Below the pieces are notes generated by a model. The model saw only the letters and a list, made by a program, of their open reading frames with translations, did not search any database and was not told where the DNA came from. DNA of 64,000 bases from Chthoniobacter sp. (GTDB lineage Bacteria; Verrucomicrobiota; Verrucomicrobiia; Chthoniobacterales; Chthoniobacteraceae): contig JAIOPH010000030.1 in the NCBI GenBank assembly GCA_021414005.1, positions 142,990-206,989 on the forward strand. The letters are read 5' to 3'. Positions 28,003 through 35,880 of the stretch are shown here, one piece after another; position 1 is the first letter of the stretch, and the number at the start of each line of letters is the position of its first letter. A program made the translations under genes and the position numbers.

Positions 28003-29751
28003 CTATTTCGATTCCGGCGGCGTCTCGAAGATGATTTCGCCGAGCTTCGTGTTCACTTCCTCCTGGCTGCGCCGCACGCTGTTGAGTCCCTCCATTGCGT
28101 CGCTCAGCCGGTTCGCGAGGTCGGCGCGCTTTTCGGCGTCGCTGACGATCCGCGCCTGATAGTGCTCGGTCGTCGCGATGCCGGGCGAGGGGAGGTTGTT
28201 GGCGTCGAAAACCTCGAACCAATAATCGATCACGCTCCCTTCCTCGACGTGCGGGACGATCGCCCCGACCTTCCAGTCGAAACGCCGCGTCACGCTTTTT
28301 GCCAGCATGCCACCAAGGTCGAGGTCGAGGGTTTTGTGCGGCCCGTTTTCCACCCAATCGACCGCGTAGTGCAGCTTCACTTTCGCCACGCCGAAATCAT
28401 CCTTGGCCTCGAATGAAATCAGCGCCGTGGCCTCGCGGGTGAGCAGGATTTCGCGCCGGTCGGGCCAGATGATTTTGATCGTTGGCGCCGCGTCGCGCTG
28501 CACGTCGATGTGGTAAACGGCCGCGCCGCGCGACTCCACGCCGTCCTCGTCCACGAGTTGCAAAGTCATGCCCGTCACACCCTCGGCGGGTATTACCGCT
28601 TCGCCGGCGAGCAGCGTCTTGTCCGCGCCCGCGGGCTGGAGCGGCGCGGTCTTTACGGGCTTGTCGCGGTCGGCACCGACGAGGCGGATTTCGCCGGCCT
28701 TCACCGCGGTGTTCGCCTTCACCTTCAGCACGAGTTTGCTGCCCGCGAGGATTTTCAAATCGCCGAGCGGTCGCCGTTGCGGCGGGAGTTGCGTGTAGGC
28801 GGGCCAGACCTGCTGGCATTCCACGCTCGCGACCGACGGACGCGGTTTCACCCGCACATGAAAGCTCGCGCTCTCCGCGTCGCCGAGCGCCACCACATAG
28901 TCGAACGGCTCCTGCACGCTTTGCAGCACGCGGGCGAAATGGCCGGGCTGATCCACGTTTGCGTTGAAATCGAATTCCTGCGGTTTCCCCTTCGCGGTTT
29001 TCACGCGCAACCTGCCCTTCGCCGGCACGATTCCCCGCGCCTCAGCTTCCAGCCGGAGATCGTCGCCGATGGCGATGACGCGGTCACCGGAGACGTTGTC
29101 GATCTGCGTCTGCCGCGGCACCGCGACATTGAAAAGGCAGGCGCGCAGCACCAGCGGCTTCGTGCGGTGTCCGCCGTACACCGCGAGCCCCGCCGTCGCG
29201 AGCAGCGCCAGCAGCGCGGCCCGCAGCCACTTCGTCCGCGGTGCGGTTACCACCACCTTGTCGAATTTCATCTGCGCCGCCATCGCCGTCGTCTCCGCCA
29301 CGAGCGCGCGCACCAGCTCCGGCGACGACGTGCCGTCGTTCCTTTTCGCGAGCTGTACCGCCGCGATAAACCGCGAGCGAAACTCCGGTAGCGCCCGCTC
29401 CACCATTAGCGCCACCGCTTCATCCGGGAGCCGCCGCCACCACCGCCGGAGGCCAAACTTCCACAGCACCGCCGCCGCACCGCCCACGCCCGCGACGGCA
29501 AACACCAGCCGCCCGAGCCAAGGCAGATTCGTCAGAAAATCCGTCACCGTTTCGCTCATCAGCCAAAGACCCAGCGCCGTCACCGCCATCCCGATTCCCT
29601 GGCCCAAAGCCACGCGCCCATGCCGCCGGCGCAACTGCCGGATCCGCACCGCGATCTCGCGCGCGGTATCCGGGAGACGACGGCGCGAGGCGTCGTTCTT
29701 GGACGGTGCCATCGCGGTGGATTCGTCGTTGCGCTGATCGGAAACGGTCAT
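28003..29751 (-). CDS. DUF4175-like membrane protein
   Basis: A 582-residue protein with two N-terminal hydrophobic segments (about 50-68 and 75-97) and a third near 178-195, then a long extracytoplasmic region ending in an amphipathic helix (ANRLSDAMEGLNSVRRSQEEVN). The pattern, including AREIAVRIRQLRRRHGR at the start and a late AKDDFGVAKVKLHYAVDW strand pair, is that of DUF4175-type proteins found with VWA proteins in PVC genomes. It follows the VWA gene by 18 bases on the same strand. It is shorter than many family members, which carry long coiled-coil tails. Confidence 0.65.
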   Translation of the reverse strand: MTVSDQRNDESTAMAPSKNDASRRRLPDTAREIAVRIRQLRRRHGRVALGQGIGMAVTALGLWLMSETVTDFLTNLPWLGRLVFAVAGVGGAAAVLWKFGLRRWWRRLPDEAVALMVERALPEFRSRFIAAVQLAKRNDGTSSPELVRALVAETTAMAAQMKFDKVVVTAPRTKWLRAALLALLATAGLAVYGGHRTKPLVLRACLFNVAVPRQTQIDNVSGDRVIAIGDDLRLEAEARGIVPAKGRLRVKTAKGKPQEFDFNANVDQPGHFARVLQSVQEPFDYVVALGDAESASFHVRVKPRPSVASVECQQVWPAYTQLPPQRRPLGDLKILAGSKLVLKVKANTAVKAGEIRLVGADRDKPVKTAPLQPAGADKTLLAGEAVIPAEGVTGMTLQLVDEDGVESRGAAVYHIDVQRDAAPTIKIIWPDRREILLTREATALISFEAKDDFGVAKVKLHYAVDWVENGPHKTLDLDLGGMLAKSVTRRFDWKVGAIVPHVEEGSVIDYWFEVFDANNLPSPGIATTEHYQARIVSDAEKRADLANRLSDAMEGLNSVRRSQEEVNTKLGEIIFETPPESK

Positions 29752-29769
29752 GGATGGGTCATGCGTTTG

Positions 29770-32271
29770 CTACTTCAACTGCGCCTTCTTCCGCAAATAC
29801 CACTCGAGCGTCGCCACGATGAGCAGCAGCGCGAAATAGACGGGCGACGACCACAGCTCGGCGTCCACCGTGCTTTGCACGCGCTCGGTTTTGGTGGCGA
29901 TGAGTTCGGGAAGTTTCACCAGTGTTTCCTCGCGGAAAAATCCGCCGCCGCTGACTTCCGCCATCTGCTTGAGCATCGCTTCATTCATCGCCGTTTCGCC
30001 CAGCTCGAACGCCGGCTCGGCCACGGTGAACTCGATGAAGGTGATGTCGTCCCCTTTCACCGCAAACCGATGCACGCCGGGCGCGAGCGCCGTGAAATCG
30101 CCGCGATACATGCCGGGCTGCTCAGGAACCGCGCGCAGCGTGACGGCCTCCCGCGGACCGGCCTGCACGCTGGGTCCGGCGGCTACGGGCTTCACGGTGT
30201 AGCCGCCCTCGACGGTGGGTTCCTTGAGCGGATTGAAGTCAGTGCTGTAGAGCCGCGCATACACGGCCACGCGGTCGCCGGTGCTGTATTTCTGTTTGTC
30301 CACGCTGAGCTGCGTGCGCTTCGAGCCGCCGAGCAAATGCGCGAGCCCGAGCTTCTGCGTCACCTGCCCCCAGAGGATCGGGTAAAAGCGGTCGTCGGCA
30401 TTTTTGCGCCAGCGCCAGGTGTTGTCGGTGCCCACGTAGAGCACCTGGCCGAGACCGTATTGCTGCTGTGCCACGATCGGCATTTTCCCAAAGCGCGTGG
30501 CCTTCGTCGCGTCGCCGTCCTGGAGCAGGACTTGCGCGGCGGGCTTCGCGCGGGCCACGCGCGCGACCCAGTAGATTTTCGGAAAGCGCCGCCAGATTGC
30601 GGCGTTCTCCTCGTCTTTGGGCGAGAGTTTCATCATCGGGCTGGTGCGGCCGAGCGGCGTGAGTTCGAGGGTGGTCGGGCGTTCCGGCCCCGGTTGTTTG
30701 GCGAGCCCCTCGCCGAGTTCCACCGGCAGCAGTTTCTCCAACTCCGTGCCGCGATACGCGCTCGGGTTGAATTGATTGCCCGCAATAAACAGACACGAGC
30801 CGCCGAACTTCGACACGAACTCGCCGAGCCAGCCGATGGCCGCGTCGCCGAGCGACTTGGGGTCCACGTCGCCGAGCACCACGAGATCGTATTTGAAAAG
30901 CTCCTCCTTCGTCGCCGGTAACGCCTTCACGTAGGGCGAGCCTTCGCCCTCCGCGATGGCCGGGTCGCCCTCCTGCAACCAGCATTTCACTTCCAGCCGA
31001 CGGTCGCGCAGCAGCACGCTTTGCAGGTAGCGGAACTCCCAGCGCGGCGCGGCCTCGACCATCAGCACTTTCACCTTGCTGTCGATGACCTTGAGCCGCT
31101 GGGCCACGGCGTTGTTGTCCTTCGCCGCCTCGTCCTCGCGCGGTACGATGAAAACGCGCAATTCAAACTCGCCCACATTTTTCGGCGTAAAAGGCAGCGC
31201 CACGGTCTGCTCCTCGTCATCGGTGAAAGTGAGGTCTTTCGTCGCCACCACTTCGGTGCCGAGCTGCAGCGTGATCTTCGCTGTCTCGCCGCGCATGCCC
31301 TGTCCGCGGACGCGTACCGTCACGGGCAGCTCGTCTTTCACAAACGCCACCTCCTGCGCAAACATGTTCGCCACGATGATGTCGCGCGGCGAGGTGATGC
31401 CTACGCCGTAGATGAACAACGGCACGCCCTCCGAGCGGGCGAGGCGCGCGGCTTCGAGCGGCTGGGTGCCCACGTTGCTAGCGCCGTCGGTGGCGAGAAA
31501 GATGCCCGCGAGCGGCTGGCCGCGTTTGCGCGTGAGGAGTTCGCGGATGGCGTCGCCGATGGCGGTGGTCTGGCTCTTCGGATCGAGCTTGTCCACCCAC
31601 GCGCGCGGGTCGGACTGAGCCTGATTGTCGGTGGGCTTGGCGGCGGCCGCCGCGGGTGCCGCCGTCGTGATTTCCGCGAGCGCCGCGCCGAAGGTGAAAG
31701 TGGTCACGTCATACGCCTTGGCGAACTTTTCCAGCAGCTTGAGATCGTCATTGCGCAGCACCCCGCGCAGCAGCTCCACGCGCGGCACGGTCTTCATTGC
31801 CACGCTGTCCTTGGCGTCGAGCGACTGCTCCAGCCCCTTGCGAATGTCGAGCACGCCTTTGGCCAAGGCCGCGCGCTTCAAATCCGCCGCATCGAACCGG
31901 GGGTCCGCGATCTTCATGCTCGCGCTGGTGTCGATGAGCTGGAGCAGCGTCCGCCGGATGGTGCCCTCGATGGTGAACGCCAAAACCGGACGCAAAATGA
32001 TGAGCAACAGCAGCGCGAAAAGGATGAGCCGGAGCGCTGTCAGCAGGCGTCGCCGGGCCGGCGAAACCCACTCCCGCGTATCGCGCCAGTAGCTCCACCA
32101 GCTCATCGCGCCGAGCAGCAGCGCCAGCAGCATGATCCATCCGATTGCCCCCGAATTGCGCAGCACCACCTGCACGCCCGAGATATTCGCGGCGTTCTCA
32201 ATTTTCACCCCAAAGATGCGGAGGAGGAAGTCAGTCACAGGGAGGCTTTGAGAAAACGGAATGAACGGCAT
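29770..32271 (-). CDS. VWA-domain membrane protein with glutamine-amidotransferase-like domain
   Basis: An 833-residue protein. Two N-terminal membrane helices (about 43-62 and 78-100) precede a von Willebrand A domain whose MIDAS is LIDTSASM (about 115-122) with LATDGASNVG further on. Next comes a CARDB/Ig-like part (ELPVTVRVRGQGMRGE), then a GATase1-like fold (VLMVEAAPRWEFRYLQSVL, YDLVVLGDVDPKSLG, GGSCLFIAGNQFNPS) and a C-terminal helix (WSSPVYFALLLIVATLEWYL). Proteins like this accompany MoxR ATPases, but no MoxR or DUF58 gene is nearby here. It is cotranscribed with the DUF4175 gene. Confidence 0.78.
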   Translation of the reverse strand: MPFIPFSQSLPVTDFLLRIFGVKIENAANISGVQVVLRNSGAIGWIMLLALLLGAMSWWSYWRDTREWVSPARRRLLTALRLILFALLLLIILRPVLAFTIEGTIRRTLLQLIDTSASMKIADPRFDAADLKRAALAKGVLDIRKGLEQSLDAKDSVAMKTVPRVELLRGVLRNDDLKLLEKFAKAYDVTTFTFGAALAEITTAAPAAAAAKPTDNQAQSDPRAWVDKLDPKSQTTAIGDAIRELLTRKRGQPLAGIFLATDGASNVGTQPLEAARLARSEGVPLFIYGVGITSPRDIIVANMFAQEVAFVKDELPVTVRVRGQGMRGETAKITLQLGTEVVATKDLTFTDDEEQTVALPFTPKNVGEFELRVFIVPREDEAAKDNNAVAQRLKVIDSKVKVLMVEAAPRWEFRYLQSVLLRDRRLEVKCWLQEGDPAIAEGEGSPYVKALPATKEELFKYDLVVLGDVDPKSLGDAAIGWLGEFVSKFGGSCLFIAGNQFNPSAYRGTELEKLLPVELGEGLAKQPGPERPTTLELTPLGRTSPMMKLSPKDEENAAIWRRFPKIYWVARVARAKPAAQVLLQDGDATKATRFGKMPIVAQQQYGLGQVLYVGTDNTWRWRKNADDRFYPILWGQVTQKLGLAHLLGGSKRTQLSVDKQKYSTGDRVAVYARLYSTDFNPLKEPTVEGGYTVKPVAAGPSVQAGPREAVTLRAVPEQPGMYRGDFTALAPGVHRFAVKGDDITFIEFTVAEPAFELGETAMNEAMLKQMAEVSGGGFFREETLVKLPELIATKTERVQSTVDAELWSSPVYFALLLIVATLEWYLRKKAQLK

Positions 32272-32295
32272 CTTGCCAGCAACTTCCGCTTGGAC

Positions 32296-32365
32296 GCGAT
32301 GGCATTAGCATCGCTATCGGTGTTGCCAGTTCCGCTCTCGCCGGGTGCCGCCAGCGGTGGCACCC
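32296..32365. repeat. Pair of intergenic hairpins
   Basis: Two perfect or near-perfect hairpins between yidB-like and VWA genes. The first pairs GCGATG (32296-32301) with CATCGC (32309-32314). The second pairs GGGTGCCGCC (32343-32352) with GGTGGCACCC (32356-32365) around the 3-base loop AGC, with one G-T pair. There is no T-run on either side. The design, short stems with tiny loops in series, matches the other hairpin arrays in this window. Confidence 0.6.
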
Positions 32366-32397
32366 CGACAATCCAGACGCCACGTCCGAGACGGGAA

Positions 32398-32829
32398 CTA
32401 GCCTTTGAAAAATCCCGAATTGAGCAGTCCGGAGAGCGCACCTTGCAGGCCACCTTGGGGCGGGACTTCGCCGCCGGGAGTGAGCTGGTCCACGGCGTGC
32501 GGGAGCAGGTGCGCGAGCGCGCCGGCAATCTGCGCGGGATCAATGCCGACCTGCTGGGCGAGCTGCTGGATTTTCTCCGAGCCGAGCGCCTGCTGAATCT
32601 GCTCGCCGCTCACCGGGAGGTTCGCGCCGGTGCCCACCCACGATTTGACCTGCGGCCCGAGCCCGCTGGCCGCGAGCTGCTGGACGAGTCCGGCGAGGCC
32701 GTTGCCGGAGCTGTGGTTTTGCACGAGGTCGGTGAGGATGTGGGCGATGCCGCTTTGGCCGCCGGGCGCGTTGCTGTTGTTGTTCAGCGCGCCGAGGGCG
32801 GCGCTGGCGAGTTGGGAGAAAAGACTCAT
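32398..32829 (-). CDS. YidB-family (DUF937) protein
   Basis: A 143-residue protein of the YidB/DUF937 family. The signature is in the C-terminal half: ISGEQIQQALG-like SGEQIQQALGSEKIQQLAQQ, then IAGALAHLLPHAVDQLTPGG. The N-terminal half is Gly/Asn-rich (ALGALNNNSNAPGG). The function of the family is not established. The start MSLFSQLASAALG at 32829 matches family members better than the ATG nine codons upstream. Confidence 0.82.
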   Translation of the reverse strand: MSLFSQLASAALGALNNNSNAPGGQSGIAHILTDLVQNHSSGNGLAGLVQQLAASGLGPQVKSWVGTGANLPVSGEQIQQALGSEKIQQLAQQVGIDPAQIAGALAHLLPHAVDQLTPGGEVPPQGGLQGALSGLLNSGFFKG

Positions 32830-32914
32830 GAATGGTCGGTGGGTGGTTGCCGACAAAAGCCGCTACTTTGGCACCGAAGTCAACGCCGGAGCCGCGCTCG
32901 AAGCGGGGCGCTGG

Positions 32915-33424
32915 TCAGTGCTCCGGGCCGCCTTTGGCCGACTCCGCTTCGGCGACCTGGCCGCCACCATCGCGACCCGGGAGTGCGGCCGGATTGCCGC
33001 CGCCTCCGAAGAGCCGCGCGAAGATCCGCTTGGGCGCGCTGGTGCCGGCTTCCTCGCCGGCAAGTTCGTGGTGCGCTTCACTCTTGGCGGTTTCCCATGC
33101 CGGGGCAAAGCCGGGCACGGTCAGCAGCATGCGCTTTTCCGCGCGGGCAAAAACTTCGAGATCGCGCTGAATCTTGCGGTCTGGCTGTTCGTTGAGGGCG
33201 TTGACTTTCACCCGCAGCGTTTCGTTTTCCTTCCGCAGCGTCTCCACGTCGCCCTTCATTTTCTTCATCGTTTCGGCTTCGATCTCCAGCCGGTCGCTGA
33301 GATGCCGGCGAAAGCGGGAGAGTTCGCTTTTTAGCCGCAGATAGTTGTAGGTCGCGATAAGGAGAAAGACGCAGCCGAGGTAGAAGCCGAGGGCGAATTG
33401 ACTGAGGAAGATGTCTTGTTTCAC
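32915..33424 (-). CDS. Membrane-anchored coiled-coil protein
   Basis: A 169-residue protein with one N-terminal membrane helix (FALGFYLGCVFLLIATYNYL, about residues 10-29) and a coiled coil from about 32 to 80 (LSRFRRHLSDRLEIEAETM and LRKENETLRVKVNAL). The C-terminal 60 residues are low-complexity and Gly/Ala-rich. No enzyme motif is seen. It follows panD by nine bases, so it is likely cotranscribed. Function unknown. Confidence 0.62.
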   Translation of the reverse strand: MKQDIFLSQFALGFYLGCVFLLIATYNYLRLKSELSRFRRHLSDRLEIEAETMKKMKGDVETLRKENETLRVKVNALNEQPDRKIQRDLEVFARAEKRMLLTVPGFAPAWETAKSEAHHELAGEEAGTSAPKRIFARLFGGGGNPAALPGRDGGGQVAEAESAKGGPEH

Positions 33425-33433
33425 AGGATTGGG

Positions 33434-33826
33434 TTAGACGACGACTTGGAGATCGGGAGCCACGGAGCCGCCATCGTACCGGACGACTTCATTTTTTTCA
33501 TTGAGCACGATGACACGCGGTTTGTGTCCCGCGGCCTCTTCGGGCGTGAAGCTGCCAAAATTCATGATCGTGAGCCGGTCGCCAATTTTGCCGAGATGCG
33601 CCGTCGCACCGTTGAGCTGGATCTGCCCGGCCCCTGGTTCGCCGTAGATGACGTAGGTCTCAAACCGTTCGCCATTGCCCATGTTGCCGACGAGGATTTT
33701 TTCGTAAGGCAGCAGGCCCACGCGCTCGGCGAGATCGCGCGAAATGGTGAGGCTGCCCTCGTAGTGCAGACTCGCGCCGGTGACCGTGGCGCGATGGACT
33801 TTCGATTTCAAAAGGGTCAGTTGCAT
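33434..33826 (-). CDS. panD: Aspartate 1-decarboxylase (PanD)
   Basis: A 130-residue pyruvoyl enzyme that makes beta-alanine from aspartate for pantothenate and CoA synthesis. The proenzyme self-cleaves between G24 and S25 in LHYEGSLTI. Other family blocks are YEKILVGNMGNGERFETYVI and GDRLTIMNFGSFTPEEA. The start MQLTLLKSKVHRATVTGA at 33826 is the canonical one; the longer frame only adds a non-conserved leader. No other pan gene is in the window. Confidence 0.95.
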   Translation of the reverse strand: MQLTLLKSKVHRATVTGASLHYEGSLTISRDLAERVGLLPYEKILVGNMGNGERFETYVIYGEPGAGQIQLNGATAHLGKIGDRLTIMNFGSFTPEEAAGHKPRVIVLNEKNEVVRYDGGSVAPDLQVVV

Positions 33827-33906
33827 GACGGCGCGCACGTTGCGGGATATTCCGGGAATTGCAAGAACGGCGGCGCCGATATGGGGCAGGGGGATGCCCG
33901 CCCCAA

Positions 33907-35115
33907 CTACGGAGCGTTGCCGACCTGATATGTCCGCCCCTTCCAACTCACGCCGCCGCCTGCCGAGCGCCGCCAGCTATTGAGCCCGATCGCCAGGCCC
34001 AGCACCTGCGCCACGGGATGCAGCACGCAGCTCAGCCACGAAGTGTGGAAGCGCCGCGTGAGTACGATGCGGATGAGGTAGATCACGGCGATTTGCGTGA
34101 AGACCAGCGGGCATGGTGCGAAGACGGCGAAAGCGAACGGCAGCAGAAAGCCGCAGACCTGCCACAGACCGATGACGAGGAAACTGGCGAGCGACTCCTC
34201 GAACGCGGCGCGGAGATTCTTTGTGAAGCCCTCCCACGTCTCCGCAAAGGAGCGATACATCCGCACGGTGGAAAACTGGAGAGCGTCGCAGTTGAAAAGC
34301 CGCATGCCGTCGCCCATTCGCCGGGCCACGGCGCGCCCGAGCGCCACATCCTCGACGACATGATCGCGTACCGCCGCGTGCCCGCCGATGCGGTCGTAGC
34401 CCGCGCGGCGGAAAAACATAAACTGCCCATTCGCCGCGCCCAGAATTCGCCGTGCCCCCACGGGCAGCCGCGCCGCGAGGTGCGGATGATTTTGCAAAAA
34501 ACGCAGCAGCCAGTGCGGATACATGACCATGCCGAGCAGCAGGATCATTGGGATGATGAGCCGCTCGCCCCATGTCACCGCGAGCAGCCGCGGCCATGCG
34601 GAGACGAGGTCGGCGCGGTGTCGCTGCGCGAAAGCGACGGCGGCGGAGACTGTGCCAGGCGCGTGTGCCGTGTCGGCATCGGCGAAAAAGAGAAACGTCC
34701 CGCTGGCCTGTGCGGCGAGTTGATGGCAGGCCCAGCCTTTGCCCGTCCAGCCCGGCGGCAGCGCCGCGCCGGGGAGTACGCGCAGCCGAGGGTCGTCGGA
34801 GCGCAGGTTTTGCAAAATGTCGCCCGTGCCGTCGGTGGAGTGATCGTCGAGCACGAGCAGCTCGAAATTTGGATAATCCTGCGCCAGCAACGACCGCGCG
34901 CAGGTGCCGATGTTCAGCGCTTCATTGCGCGCCGGAACGAGGATGGAAACGCGCGGTGCCTCTCCGGCAGGCGGCGGAGCGGTGGGGTGCAGGCTGTCGA
35001 AGCACGCCAAATTCGCGATCACGTTCCCGAGGCCGAGCAGCAGCCCGGCGAGAATCGCGAGGTGGTAGAGCGTTTCGAGGTGCAAGAATGGTGGCGCAAA
35101 CGGCGCGCCGGTCAC
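33907..35115 (-). CDS. Family 2 glycosyltransferase, membrane-bound
   Basis: A 402-residue GT2 enzyme with an N-terminal membrane helix (YHLAILAGLLLGLGNVIANL), the nucleotide-sugar fold (VSILVPARNEALNIG, LLVLDDHSTDGT, and the metal site FFADADT), a WACHQLAAQASG block, and four C-terminal hydrophobic helices. The tail VLGLAIGLNSWRR and SWKGRTY resembles carotenoid-type (CrtQ-like) and hopanoid-cluster glycosyltransferases. The acceptor is unknown. It starts at GTG 35115, overlapping the upstream stop as GTGA. Confidence 0.82.
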   Translation of the reverse strand: MTGAPFAPPFLHLETLYHLAILAGLLLGLGNVIANLACFDSLHPTAPPPAGEAPRVSILVPARNEALNIGTCARSLLAQDYPNFELLVLDDHSTDGTGDILQNLRSDDPRLRVLPGAALPPGWTGKGWACHQLAAQASGTFLFFADADTAHAPGTVSAAVAFAQRHRADLVSAWPRLLAVTWGERLIIPMILLLGMVMYPHWLLRFLQNHPHLAARLPVGARRILGAANGQFMFFRRAGYDRIGGHAAVRDHVVEDVALGRAVARRMGDGMRLFNCDALQFSTVRMYRSFAETWEGFTKNLRAAFEESLASFLVIGLWQVCGFLLPFAFAVFAPCPLVFTQIAVIYLIRIVLTRRFHTSWLSCVLHPVAQVLGLAIGLNSWRRSAGGGVSWKGRTYQVGNAP

Positions 35116-35756
35116 TTTCCGACGGGGGCGCCGTGCTCGTGGTCAGTCTTGGCCACAGCGGCTTTGGCGAGCTTGGTGATGTGGCGGAGGACGAGGAAAA
35201 AAGCGATGAGGCCGAGGGCGAGGAAAACGTATTCGCCGGGATGTCTGGCATGGCCCGCACCGGTCGCGGCGGCCAGGCCCTGCTGTGCGGTCGCGCCGAG
35301 CCAGACGATGAAGCAATTCGCCGGGATGATGGCAACGAAGGTAGCGAGCATGTAGGGCCAGAAGCCGACCGCGGTAAGACCGTAGGCGTAGTTGGCGATG
35401 CCGAAGGGAACGGGACAGAGCCGCAGAAGGGCGATGATTTTCCAGCCCTCTCGTCCAACGGCATTGTCGATGAGGCGAAATTTTTCATGTTGTCCAAGCC
35501 AGCGCTGAACAGTGTTGCGGGCCAGATAGCGGGAGATGAGGAAGTTGACCGCCGCGCCAGCATTCGTGCCGAGGGTGATGGCGACAATGCCTTTCCAAAA
35601 ACCAAAGATGCCACCTGCTCCGAGGGCGATAGGCGACAACGGGATGCCGACCATTTGCAGTAAAACAATCCCGCCCATATAAGCGAAAACGCCGAGCCAG
35701 CCGAGTTGCTGGAATTTGTCGTGGTATTGCAGGAAGAGATCGGTGAGGCGGTGCAT
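35112..35756 (-). CDS. TVP38/TMEM64-family (VTT domain) membrane protein
   Basis: A 214-residue membrane protein with the VTT/SNARE-associated (DedA-like) signature: two half-helices around GIPLSPIALGAGGIFGFWKG and GTNAGAAVNFLISRYLAR, then RLCPVPFGIANYAYGLT and a FWPYMLATFVAIIPANC helix. Family members act as lipid scramblases or flippases. It is the first gene of a minus-strand run (VTT, GT2, panD, coiled-coil protein, YidB), pairing a possible lipid flippase with a glycosyltransferase. Confidence 0.82.
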   Translation of the reverse strand: MHRLTDLFLQYHDKFQQLGWLGVFAYMGGIVLLQMVGIPLSPIALGAGGIFGFWKGIVAITLGTNAGAAVNFLISRYLARNTVQRWLGQHEKFRLIDNAVGREGWKIIALLRLCPVPFGIANYAYGLTAVGFWPYMLATFVAIIPANCFIVWLGATAQQGLAAATGAGHARHPGEYVFLALGLIAFFLVLRHITKLAKAAVAKTDHEHGAPVGK

Positions 35757-35880
35757 CAGTTTCAGGGAGCGCCGCTTCTCGCAGAAAGTGCCGAATTTGC
35801 AACCGCCGTCGGCGGCAGTCGAGGGGCGAAAATTTGGCTTTGGGTGAGACCATGCCGCGCGCTAGCTTTCGGCTCTCGCC

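Noticed and set aside
31021..33195. 724-codon open frame on the plus strand
   Set aside because: It is opposite the VWA and YidB genes and has no recognisable motif.
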